Below are positions 61,552-64,000 of a stretch of 64,000 nt of DNA, piece after piece. The stretch covers positions 1-64,000 of the forward strand of contig NZ_JAAGOX010000055.1 of assembly GCF_010500245.1 (NCBI RefSeq), written 5' to 3'. Numbering within the stretch: position 1 is the stretch's first letter; each line of letters opens with the position of its first letter. Made by a program: the position numbers and the translations under genes. Origin of the DNA: Ruegeria sp. PrR005 (GTDB taxonomy: Bacteria > Pseudomonadota > Alphaproteobacteria > Rhodobacterales > Rhodobacteraceae). The notes below the pieces were generated by a model. The model was not told the origin of the DNA, did no database searches, and was given only the letters and a program-made list of their open reading frames with translations.

Positions 61552-63573
61552 GTGGACCTGACTGCGCTGCGCACTGCGAACCCCGACCACTGGACCAAGG
61601 CCACCGCCATCCGCGCCCTGACGCTGGATGCCATCGCGGCGGCAAATTCCGGCCATTCCGGTATGCCTATGGGCATGGCCGATGTCGCCACCGTGCTGTT
61701 TGAAAAGCACCTGAAATTCGATGCCGCCAACCCCACGTGGCCCGACCGCGACCGGTTCATCCTGTCGGCAGGCCATGGCTCGATGCTGCTCTATTCGCTG
61801 CTCTACCTGACCGGCAACCCCGAGATCACGCTCGACGAGATCAAGAACTTCCGCCAGATGGGCGCCAAGACCGCAGGCCACCCGGAAAACTTCCTCGCCA
61901 GGGGGATCGAGACCACCACCGGCCCACTGGGCCAGGGCATCGCAAACGCCGTGGGCTTTGCCATCGCCGAGGAAATTCAGCGCGCGCAATACGGCAAGAA
62001 GGTCGTCGATCACTACACCTATGTGATCGCCGGTGACGGTTGCTTGATGGAGGGCGTCAGCCAGGAAGCCATCGGCCTTGCAGGGCGGCTGGAGCTGAGC
62101 AAGCTGGTCGTAATGTGGGACAACAACAACATCACCATCGACGGCACCGTCGATATCGCCGACCGCACCGACCAGGTGCGCCGCTTTGCTGCCTCGGGCT
62201 GGCATGTGATCGAGATTGACGGTCACGACCCGGCCGCCATCGACGCCGCCCTCACTCAGGCGAAGGGTTCGAAAAAGCCGACGATGATCGCCTGCAAGAC
62301 CCATATCGCACTCGGCCACGCGGCACAGGACACTTCCAAGGGACATGGCGCGCTGACCGATCAGGGCCAGCTCTTGGCGGCGAAAGAGGCCTATGGCTGG
62401 GCACATGGACCCTTCGAGGTGCCCTTTGATGTGAAATCCGCCTGGGAGGCCATCGGCAGCCGTGGTGCGGCCGAGCGTACCGCCTGGGAGGTCCGCTTTG
62501 CCGAGTTGAGCGAGCGCAAGCAGGCCGAATTCACCCGGGCCTATGCGTTCGAAGCGCCCAAGAAGCTGTCGGGCGCCATCCGTGCCCTGAAAAAGCAGGT
62601 GTCCGAAGAGCAGCCCAAGTGGGCCACCCGCAAAAGCTCGGAAGAGGTTCTGAAGGTCGTGAACCCGATCATGACCGAGACCGTGGGCGGCTCGGCCGAC
62701 CTGACCGGCTCGAACAACACCAAGACCGCCGATCTGGGCATCTTCCTGCCGGAAAACCGCAAGGGCCGTTATATCCACTGGGGTATCCGCGAACACGGTA
62801 TGGCAGCAGCGATGAACGGCATGGCGCTGCATGGCGGCGTCCGCCCCTATGGCGGCACCTTCATGTGCTTCACCGACTATGCCCGCCCGTCGATGCGCCT
62901 GGCCGCGCTGATGAAGATCCCCTCGGTCTTTGTGATGACGCATGACTCGATCGGGTTGGGCGAGGATGGTCCGACCCACCAGCCGGTCGAACACCTGGCG
63001 ATCAGCCGGGCCACTCCCAACACCTATGTGTTCCGCCCCGCCGACACGGTGGAAACCGCCGAGGCCTGGGAACTGGCGCTGACCTTCCAGAACAGCCCCT
63101 CGGTGCTGTCGCTGACGCGCCAGAACCTGCCCACCCTGCGCACCGAGCACAAGACCCGGAACCTGACCGCTCAGGGCGGCTATGTGCTGGCCGAGGCCAC
63201 CGGCAAGCGTCAGGTGATCCTGATCGCCACCGGATCGGAGGTCGAGATCGCCATGGAGGCCCGCGCCACGCTGGAGGCCGAAGGCATCGGCACCCGCGTG
63301 GTGTCGATGCCCTGCATGGAGCTGTTTGCCGAGCAGGACGAAGCCTATCGCAAACGTGTCCTGCCCGCCGGCCCCGTGCGCGTGGGTGTCGAGGCCGCTG
63401 TGCGTGCTGGCGGCTGGGACCGCTGGCTGCTGGGAGAACGCGGACGCGAGGCAAAAGCGGGCTTCATCGGCATGACCGGCTTCGGCGCCTCGGCCCCGGC
63501 CGAAGAGCTGTACGAGAAATTCGGTATTACCGCCGCAGCGACCGCGGCCATGGCCAAGAAACTGCTGGGCTGA
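61552..63573 (+). CDS. tkt: Transketolase
   Basis: Thiamine diphosphate enzyme of the pentose phosphate and Calvin-type sugar pathways (673 residues). Motifs: [17 protein letters not shown], the TPP site [13 protein letters not shown] (GDG...NN pattern, with [10 protein letters not shown]), and the pyrimidine domain [15 protein letters not shown]. Start is GTG at 61552 with AAGGA nine bases upstream; the family homology begins at [14 protein letters not shown]. It is divergent from the zapA genes. Confidence 0.95.
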   Translation: MDLTALRTANPDHWTKATAIRALTLDAIAAANSGHSGMPMGMADVATVLFEKHLKFDAANPTWPDRDRFILSAGHGSMLLYSLLYLTGNPEITLDEIKNFRQMGAKTAGHPENFLARGIETTTGPLGQGIANAVGFAIAEEIQRAQYGKKVVDHYTYVIAGDGCLMEGVSQEAIGLAGRLELSKLVVMWDNNNITIDGTVDIADRTDQVRRFAASGWHVIEIDGHDPAAIDAALTQAKGSKKPTMIACKTHIALGHAAQDTSKGHGALTDQGQLLAAKEAYGWAHGPFEVPFDVKSAWEAIGSRGAAERTAWEVRFAELSERKQAEFTRAYAFEAPKKLSGAIRALKKQVSEEQPKWATRKSSEEVLKVVNPIMTETVGGSADLTGSNNTKTADLGIFLPENRKGRYIHWGIREHGMAAAMNGMALHGGVRPYGGTFMCFTDYARPSMRLAALMKIPSVFVMTHDSIGLGEDGPTHQPVEHLAISRATPNTYVFRPADTVETAEAWELALTFQNSPSVLSLTRQNLPTLRTEHKTRNLTAQGGYVLAEATGKRQVILIATGSEVEIAMEARATLEAEGIGTRVVSMPCMELFAEQDEAYRKRVLPAGPVRVGVEAAVRAGGWDRWLLGERGREAKAGFIGMTGFGASAPAEELYEKFGITAAATAAMAKKLLG

Positions 63574-63596
63574 GTTCTACGGTCAATCTGATCGGG

Positions 63597-63622
63597 AAAG
63601 GGCGGCTACATGCCGCCCTTTT
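63597..63622. terminator. Bidirectional terminator between tkt and the DUF808 gene
   Basis: AAAGGGCGGC, loop tacat, GCCGCCCTTTT. The T run serves tkt; the A run serves the minus-strand gene. Confidence 0.85.
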
Positions 63623-63627
63623 CGGTG

Positions 63628-64000
63628 TTAATGGGAGTTCTTTTTGCCAGTGACCGCAGCCAGCACCGGTGCGATGACCTTCGTCGCCAATGGGATCAAC
63701 AGAAAGCCGAGCGCCAGCCCGAACACCCCGTCCATGGCGGCCTTGGCGATCCACTCCACCGCTCCCGTCCACGCCGCAGGAACCAAATGACCCACGGCAT
63801 ACGCCCAGTCGTGGATGTGGTGACCCAGCCAGCCAAAGCCCAACTCTTCCATTCCGTGAATAACGATTGACCCGCCAACCCACAGCATCGCCGCTGTACC
63901 GACCACGGTCAGCAGGTGCATGAAACGCGGCATTCCCCGCACCAGCCCCCTGCCAAAGGCACGTGTTGCCCCCAGTCTTCCGTTTTCCGCCAGAAACAGG
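63628..64000 (-). CDS. C-terminal part of a DUF808 membrane protein
   Basis: Cut by the right edge. The visible 123 residues (from LFLAENGRLGATRAFGRGLVRGMP to VTGKKNSH) match the end of the DUF808/YedI family, polytopic membrane proteins of unknown function. Helices at about TVVGTAAMLWVGGSIVIHG and GVFGLALGFLLIPLATKVIA are visible. The stop follows a terminator shared with tkt. Confidence 0.82.
   Translation of the reverse strand, partial: LFLAENGRLGATRAFGRGLVRGMPRFMHLLTVVGTAAMLWVGGSIVIHGMEELGFGWLGHHIHDWAYAVGHLVPAAWTGAVEWIAKAAMDGVFGLALGFLLIPLATKVIAPVLAAVTGKKNSH

Noticed and set aside
61435-63150. A 571-codon open frame opposite transketolase
   Set aside because: It lies wholly within tkt, has no family resemblance, and reflects GC bias in the mirror frame.
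1-64000. CRISPR arrays, rRNA operons or prophage structural genes
   Set aside because: No regularly spaced direct repeats, no rRNA sequence and no capsid, portal or tail genes were seen; the only phage-like genes are the holin-endolysin pair.

Overview
The window is a GC-rich chromosomal segment of a marine alphaproteobacterium of the Roseobacter group (Rhodobacteraceae), most like Ruegeria. The main evidence is a dmdA-acuI pair for dimethylsulfoniopropionate (DMSP) demethylation, a two-piece (circularly permuted) tmRNA gene, a gene-transfer-agent (GTA) holin/endolysin pair, a trgAB-cysK tellurite locus, a zeta-type F1-ATPase inhibitor and an alphaproteobacterial SspB. The species call is inference. 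Almost all of the window is core chromosome; only the left edge is accessory DNA.

Layout. 0-1.4 kb: the end of an IS3-type insertion sequence has cut off a serine recombinase whose remnant abuts the 3' end of tRNA-Ser(GGA). 1.5-10 kb (minus): phrB, cfa, trgA, trgB, cysK, mscS and alaX form a membrane, thiol and DNA-damage stress run, with a sigma-E-like promoter before phrB. 10-16.5 kb: a class V aminotransferase, a VOC protein, acuI and dmdA, then a DUF2182/DUF1326 cysteine-rich pair divergent from a FadR-type regulator. 16.6-20.2 kb: tmRNA, an NTF2-like protein, rhodanese-ChrB, ChrA and SspB. 20.3-25.3 kb: a secreted protein, fumC with two tiny coupled genes, a TetR regulator with clear operators, YciI, Tag and class I aldolase. 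25.4-32.6 kb: P450 plus membrane hydrolase, CcdA, TusA and RNase E with a long leader.

32.6-41 kb: an alpha/beta hydrolase, dctBD (DctD lacks the GAFTGA loop), purQ, a zinc alcohol dehydrogenase, purS and purC, the ATPase inhibitor zeta, and a betaine-homocysteine methyltransferase. 41-49.7 kb (minus): an FHA-like/trypsin-like membrane protease, enoyl-CoA hydratase, ccmH and ccmF, the GTA holin and endolysin, ccmE, murI and an acyltransferase. 49.7-64 kb: indolepyruvate ferredoxin oxidoreductase divergent from a LysR regulator, a probable small RNA, a second large MscS channel, purL-bolA-grxD, zapA with a coiled-coil partner, transketolase, and a DUF808 gene cut by the right edge.

How the parts connect. 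dmdA and acuI act early and late in DMSP breakdown. ssrA and sspB both serve tagged-protein disposal. ccmE/F/H and ccdA serve cytochrome c maturation. purC/S/Q and purL are two separated blocks of one pathway. grxD and bolA are a classical Fe-S partner pair. The least explained parts are the DUF1326/DUF2182 module, the degenerate DctD, the FHA-like protease and the GTA lysis cassette set inside the ccm genes.
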